Assembly (NCBI GenBank): GCA_963989385.1
Contig: OZ022502.1
Span: 54,615,454-54,679,453, forward strand
Origin: Ctena decussata
Lineage: Eukaryota > Mollusca > Bivalvia > Lucinida > Lucinidae
Direction of reading: 5' to 3'
DNA: 64,000 nucleotides
The translations under genes were made by a program, and so were the position numbers. Below the pieces are notes generated by a model. That model was not told where the DNA came from. It was given only the letters and a program-made list of their open reading frames with translations, and ran no database searches. Positions within the stretch are counted from its first letter, which is position 1, and each line of letters starts with the position of its first letter. Shown here in pieces: positions 36,296 to 47,458 of the stretch.

Positions 36296-36795
36296 GCGTC
36301 AAAATGCCTAAGTTCAAAAGGCTCGAATTCTGTCATCACTGATTTTACGAGTCTCGATCAAAAAGGCAAATTGTCCACAACACGTGTACCAAGTTTGTAA
36401 ACAATCCACTGAACCTATGATAGGAATCGATAACACAACAAAATACCCAAAGTGCAAAAAGCGGCCTGCAAAACGTAAGTTCAAAATGCCGTAATTCTGT
36501 TAAAATTATTTTTACCTTCATCAAAAAGTCATATGCACAACAGCATATGCAAAAAAAGTTCGAAAATAGTTCAAGCGGCCTGCAAAAACTAAGTTCAAAA
36601 TGCCGTAATTCTGTCAAAATTATTTTTACCTTCATCAAAAAGTCATATGCACAACAGCATATGCAAAAAGTTCGAAAATAGTTCATTGATGATTACACAA
36701 ACTCTATAACCGAAAGTGTGCGCGGACTATCGGACAGAGGGACTGACAGGCAGACAGGAGTAAATGTCAAAGCCATCGACTGTCTTCAGGGGCTA
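36296..36795 (+). repeat. ATGCCCCC-type relative with ~118-bp duplication
   Basis: A ~115-120-bp unit (GCGGCCTGCAAAA...GCATATGCAAAAA) is duplicated at about 36460-36575 and 36578-36690. The 3' part, with GACAGGCAGACAGGAG and a decayed hairpin before GGGGCTATAA, resembles 25600-25737. Confidence 0.6.
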
Positions 36796-36936
36796 TAAAT
36801 AAATAAAAATGCACATTTAAAACCAGTTAATTATAAATCAGATAGTCATAACAGTGTTTGATTAGAATTAAGAAAGTAAGCATAATTTGTTGAACTTTAA
36901 AAATGGATTAAACAAAACAAACATCCTACTATATTC

Positions 36937-37276
36937 AGTCAACTCCCGACATCTCAAACACTAATATCTCAAAGTACCCTTTCAGTGCACACACCCTAAC
37001 ATTAACACCCTCCCACCGTCCTTATATGACTGAAAAACTGTTAGAAAGGACGTAATATAGCCATCCATCCATCCATCCATCCATTCATCCATCCATCTCA
37101 AAGTACCCTCTTATAGCAAAGAATATAGTTTATCTGAATCCGATTTTTATTTACATTTCAACTCTTGTTATCTCAAACTACTGATATCTCAAAGTCAATT
37201 TTCTGGGACCAGAAAATTTACTTTGAGATATTAATAGTTTAAGATGAACTTCGACTGTGAGATATCGAGAGTTGAC
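36937..37276. mobile_element. TIR MITE
   Basis: Ends GTCAACTCCCGACATCTCA and (inverted) GTCAACTCTCGATATCTCA, with internal repeats of ATATCTCAAAGT. An (ATCC)n run lies at about 37060-37097. About 340 bp, non-coding. Confidence 0.6.
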
Positions 37277-37842
37277 TATATATATATAAACACAGTTAAA
37301 TTAAATTTTATATTCGACTTTTTTCTAGAAAAGTGTAAAATAAAACTTGTTGGATTACCAATAGACCAACTGATCAGGACCTGAAGTGTTTGCCAAAGTA
37401 ATGATGTCCGAGTAGCCAAGGTAGTTACGCCATAATAACTGGTACAACAGCTTGTCACTCTTTCAGATCTACTCAGACATCTTCAGAAGTATTCTGGCCA
37501 ATATCTACAACGCTAGCCTAGTTTTTACCGCCCCACTATCGCAATGAAAGATGTAATATGCTACAACTTGGCGCAGTCAACTGGGGGACACTGCAGATCC
37601 TCATCAGACTCATCTATAAAGCAGCCTGGCAAAGATCCGCCATGTCAGCTCAGGCACGAGTGTTCAAATATTCAAGGAAAATCCTTAACACAGTACGACC
37701 GTTGGCAAACACTGCATACCATGATCAGACCGCTCAATCTGAGCCATTCGACCAAGGCATAGAATGCCGTTTAAGAGACCAAGGTTATCTCGTTGTCATA
37801 ATGATAATAAGAATTTGACAGAAGCTTTGGTCAAAACTGCTC
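37277..37842. other. Non-coding DNA
   Basis: No gene or named repeat recognised. Confidence 0.4.
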
Positions 37843-37925
37843 AGAATCAGAATTATTTACTGGTGATACGTCCAAGGACAGTCATTCGCCAAGACCTGTG
37901 ATCAGAGAAGCTAATCCGGCTCCTG
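37843..37925 (-). mobile_element. 3'-end fragment of the LINE family seen at 47459
   Basis: Matches 47465-47545: (AGAATC)n-type tail, TTTACTGGTGATACGTCC, then a diverged 3' untranslated part. On the minus strand this is the extreme 3' end of the LINE, which ends in short tandem repeats rather than poly(A). Confidence 0.7.
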
Positions 37926-39070
37926 CTACTCTGGTCAAACTGCTCAGCAGGAGTAGTTTGATCAGGAGTCACTCTTAGTCCCGATGTTAGCATCTCATTA
38001 TTCAGGACAAATACGGTACAGAAATTTAGCGCAGTTGCGTGACGCAGTCAGTCGGCAAACGGCACAGAGCCCGATTATACTGTACTTTTCAAGAAGACCA
38101 GCATGTAAAACCTACAAAATTAATGCGCAGATGGAATTGAAACTTGAAGACCTTGATCATTCTGGTTCTTAAGGTACAGTCTTATCTCGGTTTCGACAGT
38201 TTGTACAGACCTATCTGTCCGAAAACTTAGGATCTTTACGGTAGACATTGGTAGTGCATTTATATACTCCACGCCTGACCGATTTCACCATCAACAATAA
38301 CTATCTTTTGTTTCAACAAAGAAAAAAACAACAACACAGTTTCTGAATACCTTAAATAGAGTACTTAATAAGTCGAAGCCACGCATTCGAAAAATATTGC
38401 ACACATGTTCCTTCCGGGATTCCGTACATTATGACACTCCTATTCTTCGGCCAAGTCCGTAATGTTTATTTTCATTCGAGAGGTGTAAGAAAATCGGACT
38501 CGGAATGAAACTAACCGTCCCCTACTTTCGACAAATTTCATCCTTTTTTTTCGGTAAACCAGTTTCAGACAAAACAAAGAAATCTTTAGATCTACAAAGA
38601 CTTTATTCATGCCATGGGCGAACATATATAAATTTGTTCATTGGCATTGGAAGTGTATATATAAAATACGCTAATGACTTATTTTTATAGGTTTTGTCCA
38701 TTGGACCTATATTGGAACACAGCTGTAAGAAAATGTGATAACACCGGTGTCCAACATACTCTTAACTATTCTGCCTACATATATATTGTATTTAAAGTTT
38801 ACGAACCTTTTGACGGTTATGGTAAAACAGAATCTGGCAATATTGGAATCCCAACTATGGTTTTTCCGGTCTATATACTGACCTCGGCATCTTTGTCAAT
38901 CGGCACTCTTCGTATTTTTCCGTCTCCTTGATATCGGAGTAGAGTACCGGGAATTACCATTGGAGGTGGTATTACAAAAAGACCCGTACCCGGACATTCA
39001 CTTTTCTTCTTCTTCGTTTTTTTTTCTCTTCAAAAAATAATATAGATAATGCTGGAATTAATAAGAATAC
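37926..39070. other. Non-coding DNA
   Basis: No exon recognised. Short open frames at 38440-38931 lack any domain signature or splice support. Confidence 0.4.
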
Positions 39071-39309
39071 GAGCCGCGACATGACAAAACCAACAAAGTG
39101 ATTCATGTGCGCCCAGGGCAGACTCAGATCAGCCTGGGCATCCGCCCAGTCTGATCAGAGTCTTCGCTGTCCACATGGAGGTAGCTTAGACCCTTAGCTA
39201 CCATTTTAGCGCTTAGCGAAGAGTCTAATCGGATTTGGCGGATGCCCAGGCAGATCTGAGTCTGCTCTGGGCGCACATGCCATTTTGTCATTTTATCGTG
39301 GCGCGGCTC
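39071..39309. mobile_element. Palindromic MITE, copy B
   Basis: Best-preserved copy: GAGCCGCGACATGACAAAAC at the left and GCGCGGCTC at the right, arms complementary over most of their length. The central GGTAGC...GCTACC and CTTCGCT...AGCGAAG hairpins are nested. Confidence 0.8.
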
Positions 39310-39620
39310 ATAACGTTACATTTTGGTAAGTTTAGAAACGGAGAATAATCAGTTTCCGCGGACGTCTCGTCCTTTTCGAATCTGTTAAGAGTGTTTAGTC
39401 TTGGCAACAAATTCAAAAGTATGTAACTCACCGCAAACATAAATCAGGTGAGATTTGATCGATTAGATAAGATTATAACCATTGAAGAACTGTTTATCAA
39501 TTGAATGAATAGGGGATATTTACTTTTTTAGGTGATCACCAAATATATTTCATCGAGTGAGTTGAAAATATCAGCAATATCACGAGTGCGTAGTGATATT
39601 TTCAACACATAAGATTAATT
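39310..39620. other. Spacer with a hairpin
   Basis: GTTGAAAATATCA (about 39562) faces GTGATATTTTCAAC (about 39594), forming a small hairpin. Otherwise nothing is seen. Confidence 0.5.
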
Positions 39621-39935
39621 GAGCAATGGCATGACAAAACCAACAAAGTGGCATGTGTGCCCAGTGAAGACTCAGACCAACCTGGGCATCCGCACAGTCT
39701 TATCAGAATCTTCGCTGTTAGCATGGTGGTACCTTATGCCTTTAGCTACAACGAGGGGAGTTCAATAAGTTCGTAGAACTCGGGGTTTAACTCACAGATT
39801 GGAAGACGGTTTCAACATAATCCTCGTATTTAACAGCAAAGTGAAGTCTCTGATAAGACTGGGCAGATGCCCAGGCTGATCTGAGTCTTTATGTGGCGCA
39901 CACACACTTTGTTGGTTTTGTCGTGTCGCGGCTCA
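39621..39935. mobile_element. Palindromic MITE, copy C, with insertion
   Basis: The same ends and arms as copy B, but about 75 bp of unrelated sequence sits near 39750-39836 in the centre. The right end GTGTCGCGGCTC is intact. Confidence 0.75.
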
Positions 39936-40645
39936 TTTATCGAAACAAAAATTTTCTTTTTATTCCTTTTCTGTTTAGGAGAATAACGAAAAGTAGATCA
40001 CTTCAAAAATACCCGTTTTTTCCTTGTGATTTCTTGTTAATTTTGCCTCTCTTGGGGCGTTTAGTGGGTATAATGTTATTACATGTCGAAATAGAAATAA
40101 GTCAAAATTGTCAAAAGCAGCCACTGTTTGCTACAGTGAAAAATATAAATCATATCAGTCACTAGTGAATTAATACGATTTTTTTTTTCAATTTAGATTA
40201 TCACTTTTAGTTGTTATAGGTATGCATTAAATTCACTGCTAAGTGAAAAATAAAATGAATTTTATAAAAAATGTGACTCCTTCGGGTATACCTTTTGCTC
40301 CCAGACAGTATACATTGTAATTTAATTGGAAGTCAGTTTAAAGCGATACGACTTATGACTAATGACGTCGCATCGACGTCAGTACGACGTCGTTTTGGCA
40401 TCGCGTGCCCGCTGGGCTGTCATTTTAGTTTCAATAGCCTATTTGTGCATCTACTTTGCAGTTTAAATATGACATTGATATTTATATGAATTTTTCTTAT
40501 CCTTACGCACATAACGATTCATTCGGAATCCAACACTGAAGCCTGTTTCAGGGGACGTGGGTAACTCAGCTTTACCGAGTCTGCTATTTTCACTTCTTGG
40601 TTTATTCCTTGTTTCTAGAGGATCTTTACTGAATAAGAATCTATG
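39936..40645. other. Non-coding DNA with a GACGTC block
   Basis: At 40363-40430 there is a GACGTC-rich stretch homologous to the 5' end of the LINE at 61064-61115 (GACGTCAGTACGACGTC shared). No gene is seen. Confidence 0.5.
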
Positions 40646-40884
40646 TGAGCCGCAACACGAAAAAAAAAAACAATATGGTTGTACACCCAGCGCAGACTCA
40701 GATCAGCTTGGGCATCCGCCCAGTTTGATCAGAGTCTTCGCTGTCCGCATGCAGGTAGCTTAGACCCTTAGCTGTCCTTTAAGCGCTTTGCGAAGAGTCT
40801 GAACAGACTGGGCGAATGCCCAAGCTGATCAGAGTCAGCACTTGGTGCACAACCACTTTGTTGATTTTCTCGTGTCGCGGTCCA
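40646..40884. mobile_element. Palindromic MITE, copy D
   Basis: GAGCCGCAACACG at the left, CGTGTCGCGGTC at the right, with nearly fully paired arms and central nested hairpins. Confidence 0.75.
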
Positions 40885-41131
40885 TTTTCTTTTACAATGC
40901 ACCATGTGGTGTGCAGTATGGGGGGCTGTAAAAATGGCCCCGTCTATCACCTTTGTTTTCTGGTCATTTTGGAGAGGGCATGGACATCCTCGGTGCCAGG
41001 GAGAGAAAGCTGTTTCCTTAAGCCTCAATGGGAATGATCGGTGTAAGTTGAACGAAAGAAGGTCAGTACTAATAACTCTTCTAATTGAGACAGTGGCAGA
41101 CCCGATGCCAGAAAGGGCGAGATACGGATTA
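40885..41131. other. Non-coding DNA
   Basis: Nothing recognised. It ends in the TTA target site of the next element. Confidence 0.4.
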
Positions 41132-41554
41132 GGCCGCGTTTACACGAGCAAAGTTTCTATGTCACAGAAACTTTAACAAAGAAAGTATGACAAACATTTT
41201 GCGTTTACACGGAGCAATTTATTTGTTAAAGAAAATGTGCCATAGAATCTTTGTCATATAAACTTTGGCAATGAAATATTTGCTGCAGCGTTCACACGAC
41301 CAAATATTATTCGTCAAAGTTACCTGCAGCAATGAAACAAAATCTTTGTTACATTTTCCATGCTTATAGCTAAATTCTTTGTTACATAATCTTTAGCAAA
41401 GTTCTCCGTTTACACGGACAAATTTAATTTGTCGAAGTAACTTTACCATATATATTTGTCAAAGAAACATTGTCATATTTTGGCATTTACACGAGCAAAT
41501 TTTTCTGTGGCAAACCAACTTTGTCATAGAAATTTTGCTCGTGTAAACGCGGTC
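41132..41554. mobile_element. Harbinger-like MITE with internal TIR-motif copies
   Basis: TIRs of about 30 bp (GGCCGCGTTTACACGAGC and, inverted, GACCGCGTTTACACGAGC) flanked by TTA on both sides (41129-41131 and 41555-41557). Four TIR-like blocks of the type GTTTACACGGAGCAAATT recur inside (near 41202, 41288, 41407 and 41483). No coding capacity. Confidence 0.8.
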
Positions 41555-41769
41555 TTAGTTCCCTTGAGCCTCCTTGGGAACATCGTTTTGAGCACTGGCT
41601 ACGTGAGAAAATGTTTTAGGCGGCTCGGTGTACTCGTAAATTGTATCATGCGGCTAACTGCTGTGATAGGCGGCTTACGGTTTGACACTTCAACCGGGAT
41701 TTTTTATTAAACTGAAGGCAAACTGTCGTAAATTTAGACTAGCTGCAGTCTGAAATATTGATTTACCTT
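41555..41769. other. Non-coding DNA
   Basis: No feature recognised. Confidence 0.4.
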
Positions 41770-42705
41770 AATTATCCCCTCACACCACGAAGTGGTGAGG
41801 GGATATAGGTCTTGTCCCGTACGTAAGTACGTACGTACGTACGTTCACCTTTTGTCATCGCTCTAGCACTTACATTTCTCAACGGATTTTGAAATAACTT
41901 CACACAAGTGTAGGGCATGACAATTTCTCGAGCACATTCGACTTTCAGGGTGCTGCGCCCAAGGTCAAGGTCACTGTGGCTATTTTTAGAAAAACATTGT
42001 CAGCGCTCTAGCGCCTACATTTCTCAATGGATTTTGAAATAACTTCACACAAATGTAGGGCATGACAATATCTCGAGCAAATTCGACTTTCAGGGTGCTG
42101 CGCCCAAGGTCAAGGTCACTGTGGCTATCTATAGAAAAACTTTGTCATCGCTCTGGCGCCTACATTTCTAAACGGATTTCGAAATAACTTCACACAAATG
42201 TAGGGCATGACAATATCTAAAAAAAATTCGACTTTCAGGGTGCTGCGCCCAAGGTCAAGGTCACTGTGGCTATTTTTAGAAAAACTTTATCATCGCTCTA
42301 GCGCCTACATTTCTCAACGGATTTTAAAGTAACTTCACACAAATGTAGGGCATGACATTATCTCGAGCAAATTCGACTTTCAGGGTTCTGCGCCCAAGGT
42401 CGAGGTCACTGTGGCTATTTTTAGAAAAACTTTGTCAGCGATCTAGTGCCTATATTTCTTAATGGATTTTGAAATAACTTCACACAAATGTAGGGCATGA
42501 CAATATCTCGAGCAAGTTCGACTTTCAGGGTGCTGCGCTTAAAAGGTCAAGGTCACTGTAGCTATTTTTAGAAAACTTTGTCATCGCTCTAGCGCCTACA
42601 TTTCTCCATGGATTTTAAAATAACTTCACACAAATGTAGGGTATGACAATATCTCGAGCAAGTAGTCTTATGTGAGGGGATTTGTATCGCCTGCGATGCC
42701 TTGTT
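41770..42705 (-). mobile_element. Complete TCCCCTC-family element (145-bp array)
   Basis: Read on the minus strand. 5' end: AACAAG (42705-42700), hairpin ATCGC-AG-GCGAT, motif AAATCCCCTCAC (42683-42672). Interior: about six 145-bp monomers (TCACTGTRGC at 41971, 42116, 42261, 42406 and 42552; spacing 145-146). ACGT microsatellite at about 41819-41842. 3' end: ATATCCCCTCACCAC, loop TTC, GTGGTGTGAGGGGATAA (41803-41774). The shortest complete example here of the shared end design; non-autonomous. Confidence 0.82.
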
Positions 42706-43589
42706 CATTTTTTTCAATGACTATAATAAATTTCATGTCTCTTAAATCCCACTTTTTTTTCTTGGCTAATGTTTCATCAGACCAAGAGAAAAATGAGATT
42801 TTTGAGACATGATATTTATATAAAATAAAAAAAAAAGCTTTGAAAAAAATATATGAATTTAGACAAATCAATGTTTAAGAATGGAGCCAGTCTAATAAGT
42901 GAGGAAAAATCTTATTTCTTTGCATTGTATGCATGTTTTTATGTTTTAAAGATTAAATATTATGTTCATAAAATCAGTATGCCGAAAAATTGAGACACAA
43001 ACGCAACAGTAGAAAATTGCATATAAAATAACTACTTCTTTCAGCCATTTTGCACAATTATTTCAAATTTAATTAAAATCATCTCCCTGAATTTACACTC
43101 CGACTAGTTAACAAAGCTTGAGTGAATACAAGTTTATAAATATTTCTAACAAACAAGGCATTATAGACTCACATGATAAGTTTGAGCTGTAATGCCATAC
43201 TGGACCATATTATCCCAGATGGAGTTTTAATTCATTTGTCTAAATTACGATTTATAAATAGGCTGTCTGCCAAGGGTACATTAGGAGCAAGCTGGACTTA
43301 CTTAGTACCTTAGTAACATGAGTACCACCCCTGTCATTAAAGATTCAAGCAAACAAATGCTGAAATAGTATAGCATACCCCTCCCCGTGCGCACCATAAG
43401 AAAAAAAAAATAAATAAAGATCCTGTCAGACTTGTACCACCAACAGAGATTTAAATCACACTGATTACAATTACAATATAATCAACTGATGGTAATGTGC
43501 ATAACCCGTTGTGAATGTAGAATAATAAGTTTCTGGTGCCAGAAGGAATGTATGGAAATGAAATTGGTCATTTCTTGTAGAATGACGCA
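42706..43589. other. Non-coding DNA
   Basis: AT-rich. A small foldback around ATGTCTCTTAAATC / GATTTTTGAGACAT lies at about 42736-42812. No gene is seen. Confidence 0.45.
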
Positions 43590-44446
43590 TATTTTTATCA
43601 AACTACACCATGTGGTTAAGAGTTATGAGCAATTTCACTCACTGACTACAGCGGAAGGACAAACAGACTGATGGACTTGCACAGCGATTAAAGTGCACAC
43701 CTGACCTATGGGTCGTGCAATACTGTCATCACCGTTGTGCATGCCGGTGGCTGGACAATGTTAAATACATAAGTATACCATACATACCACGGGTTTCAAG
43801 AGTTATGAGCATTTTCACTACTTGACCGTAAATTTTCAACTTGTGCTCAGCAAGGTTGTGCAATAAGAAGTTTTGCATACCAGTGGCTGGGCAATGTTGA
43901 ATTACATAAGTATACAAAATTTGAAGCAAATATACCACGGGGTCCAAGAGTTATGATCATTTTCAATAAAAGAGCTCGACCAGTCAAATTGATGCTCGGT
44001 GAAGCCTTGTCACTGTTTTGCATGCCGGTGGCTGGACTATGTTAAGATACATAAGCATACAAAATTTGAACCATATTTACCACGGTGTTCAAGAGTTATG
44101 AGCATTTTCAGTAGTTGGCCGTAAATTTTCAACTTGTGCTCAGCAAAGCCTCGTCCGTCAAATAAGGTTGTTTTGCATGCGAGTCGTTAGACAATGTTGA
44201 CATGTATAAGTATGCAAAATTTTGTCAAAATATCCCATGCGGTTCAAGAGTCATAAGCGTTTTCGCTAACTGATAACGGACGGACGGACAAAATAGCTCA
44301 ACTGGCAAAAATGATGCTCGGTGAAGCCTCGTCACCGTTTTGCATGCCGGTGGCTGGAAAATGTTAAAGTACATAAGTATAAAAAATTTGAACCATATAC
44401 ACCACGGGGTTCAAGAGTTATGAGCATTTTCACTTCTTGACCGTAA
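43590..44446. repeat. GGTTCAAGAGTTATGAGC array, first block
   Basis: Degenerate monomers of about 150-165 bp containing CATGCCGGTGGCTGGACAATGTT, CACGGGGTTCAAGAGTTATGAGC (both with variation) and TGTGCTCAGCAAAGCCTCGTC. It continues at 47418-47458, 49018-49407 and 61128-61525, with large insertions between the blocks. Confidence 0.75.
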
Positions 44447-45699
44447 AAGGGGGGGGGGGGGGGGGGGGTCTCCATAAGGGCCATTTTCTGGTTACAAATG
44501 GATTTTCACCAAAACTCACCAATCTCTACTTGTAAATGTTGGCTTTCATTTACTGAAACACTGATCTCATCGGAAGTGTATTTTGAGTGAAGCGCAGTGT
44601 CAAAGTGGGTGGGGTAATTCCACCCCATACCTTACCGTGTATCATTTTTTTTCAATTATCTCTATAAGTATTAATGGCTGATTTATCATTATGATTTGAA
44701 ATAATACAGGCATGTATGCTAATTAATTGGGTTATATAACTTACCACTGTTTGCTTATTCAATACCAATATATGAGCTTATAAGTGGCAGCAGGAATTTT
44801 ACTTATTTTAGCTTCTCCAACTTTACGAAAAACCACAATTTTTCTTTATTTGCCCAGATATATGAAGGAAACTTTGTAATTATATTGACATGGTAGTATG
44901 TATTGCAGAATTATGAGAAAACTATCCTAGGCATATCGATACCTGAATTATCTGCCCTTGATTCAAGAAAATATTAGTAATTCAATTTAAAATGAAAGAA
45001 CGAAATTCCACACTGGTAGGTATATTTTTGACGATTCTTTTGCTCATGTTTCTAATATTATACTGGTTGTTAAGCTTTAAATTCCATATAGTGCTCTTGA
45101 TATCACACAAGAACTGTAACTGGACAGCAGAGCTCATCCTGTTATGAGCTTATATGTGGTAACAGGAATTTGACTTTATTTTGCTTCTCCAACTTTACGA
45201 AAAACCTCAATTTTTCATTATTTGTCCAGATACATAGCAAAAACTTTGTAATTATAATGACATGATAGTGTGCATTACAGAATTATGAGAAAACTATCCT
45301 AGGCACATGAACTATATGCCCTTGATTCACGAAACTATAAGTAATTAAATTGAAAATGTAAGACCGAAATCGAAAATCTACACTGGAAGGTATATTTTTG
45401 ATTATTCTTTTGCTCATGTTTCTAATATTATACTGATTGTTGAGCTTTCAATTTCATATAGTGCCCGTGATATTACACAAGAACTGTATCTGAACAGCAG
45501 AGCTCGTCCTTGTTTATGCCATTTAATTACATAACTTTCAAGATGTTATGTTCTGACCCAAAGTTTGATTTATGGATTTTAGTAACTGACATATCAAATG
45601 TTGTTGAATACCTAAGTTTAGAATTTACAGGTCTCACTGAAACTAACGACAGAGACAGTGTACTAGACCCTCCTGCCCAACACACGCAATATTTTTTTA

Positions 45700-45960
45700 T
45701 ATATCTGACAGTGATCATCCTAATGTTACACATAAACTGTCTGAGGACATTCCCAAAACTCAGATGGCAAGACAGGATAAGAAAGTCCTGAAGAGAGGCA
45801 GGGATGCAAAACATATATACCCTTTTGAAACTGGCTCAGCCAAGATGGGCTGGCCATGTCACCAGAACAAATGCAGAGACGAAAGACATTCACAGACGCT
45901 GTTGGAGATATGTTTACCAAAGAAAATATTCCGAGGAGCACTTTAGTGTGAAAATGTTCC
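45700..45960 (+). pseudogene. LINE RT C-terminal debris
   Basis: Frame 45804-45998 contains QPRWAGHVTRT, the WAGHV motif found after the RT domain of many non-LTR retrotransposons, flanked by frameshifted fragments. Too short to classify. Confidence 0.45.
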
Positions 45961-46030
45961 TAAAGTTGCCAGAAGAAATAATACAAGAACATCCTTAAAG
46001 AAGAGAATCTGTGAAGTTGAGCAAAGGTAT

Positions 46031-46600
46031 AACAAGAGCTTCGCAAGCGGTGAATAATACTCCCGTTAAGTTGAGAAATGCCAAAGCCAAACAAGGGAGA
46101 TAATTCATAAACCAAGTAAGCTAGAGCTTCCATTCTTGGTCCAAATATAAACCCATGACAATATACACAACACCATTAAGTTGTTTTAAAACATTTTGAA
46201 CGATTAAGGAGTTACAGAATTAACATGAAGTTTATTCAAGGGCACATAATTTAGGGATTAAGTAAGCCAGAGTTGTGGTTGTTATTCAGGATACATTGCT
46301 TCATTATATACATATTCCTAGAAAGTTTCAATACAATATTTTAAAGGATTAAAAAGTTATGGAGTGAATGGGAATAGAATAAAATACTAATCAAAGGGAA
46401 GTTACTCCAAAATTAAGTAAGGGGGAGAAATCATTCTCATGTGCGACGCATTGCCTTGTAATAATGCAGACCACTATAAAGTTTCATCAAGATATTTCAA
46501 GTAGTTACCAAGCTATGGTATGCAAAAGGTAAGTATACCCAAAAATAGCCTAAAACACTAATCAAAGGGAAGTAACTCTTAAATGAAGTGAGGGAAATTT
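46031..46600 (+). mobile_element. 5' part of a TACGCCCG-family element
   Basis: AACAAG (46031-46036), hairpin GCTT-CGC-AAGC, motif AATAATACTCCCGTT, then interior sequence matching 24830-25460 and continuing uninterrupted through the point where that copy carries an insertion. It stops where the right arm of the long-TIR element begins. Confidence 0.7.
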
Positions 46601-47417
46601 AAATTTCAAAGTAAGGTATTCAATAACATTCGATATCTCAGTAAGTAAAATCAATAAAATCCATAAATCAAACTTTGGGTCAGAAAATGATATCTTGAAT
46701 GTGATGTAATTAAGTAGCATAAAGCAGGATGAGCTCTGATGTTCAGTTACAGTTCTTGTGTAATATCATGGGCACCATATGGATTTGAAAGCTCAACAAT
46801 CAGTATAATGTTAGAAACATGAGCAAAAGAGTCATCAGACATACACCTTCCAGTGTAGAATTTCGATCTTACATTTCCAATTTAATAACTTATATTTTCT
46901 TAAATCAAAGGCAGATAATTCAGGTATCCATATGCCTAGGATAGTTTTCTCATAATTCTGCAATGTACACTGTCATATCAATATAATTACAAAGTTTCCT
47001 TTATATATCTGGACAAATAAAGAAAAATTATGGTTTTTCGTAAAGTTGGAGAAGCTAAAATAAGTAAAATTCCTGCTACCACTTATAAGCTCATATATTG
47101 GTATTGAATAAGCAAACAGTGGTAAGTTTTATAACCCAATTAATTAGCATACATGCCTGTATTATTTCAAATCATAATGGTAAATCAGCCATTAATACTT
47201 ATAGAGATAATTGAAAAAAAAAGATACATGGTAAGGTATGGGGTGGAATTACCCCACCCACTTTGACACTGCGCTTCACTCAAAATACACTTCCGATGAG
47301 ATCAGTATTTCAGTATATGAAAGCCAACACTTACAAGTAGAGATTGGTGAGTTTTGATGAAAATCCATTTGTAACCATAAAATGGCCCTTATGGAGACCC
47401 CCCCCCCCCCCCCCCCT

Positions 47418-47458
47418 TTTCAACTTATGCTCAGCAAAGCCTCGTCCATCAAAAAGAC
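47418..47458. repeat. Array fragment
   Basis: TTTTCAACTTATGCTCAGCAAAGCC..., the continuation of the array interrupted at 44446. Confidence 0.7.

Larger units (their letters stand above)
44447..47417. mobile_element. Long-TIR element capped by poly-G / poly-C
   Basis: Outer ends are a G-run of about 20 (44449-44468) and a C-run of about 18 (47399-47416). Inside them TCTCCATAAGGGCCATTTT and its inverse begin arms of about 0.8-1.1 kb (44469 to ~45600; ~46600 to 47398). The left arm contains an internal ~370-bp tandem duplication (44755 and 45140). The host array (GACCGTAAA / TTTTCAAC) resumes exactly at the junctions with no duplication visible. No transposase is seen; the centre holds debris of other repeats. 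Confidence 0.75.

Noticed and set aside
36345..36686. 113-codon minus-strand frame with an internal protein repeat
   Set aside because: The repeat comes from the ~118-bp DNA duplication; no domain and no codon-level constraint is seen.
45510..45814. Frames of ~93-95 codons on both strands
   Set aside because: They overlap the inner edge of the long inverted repeat and LINE debris; no independent protein evidence.
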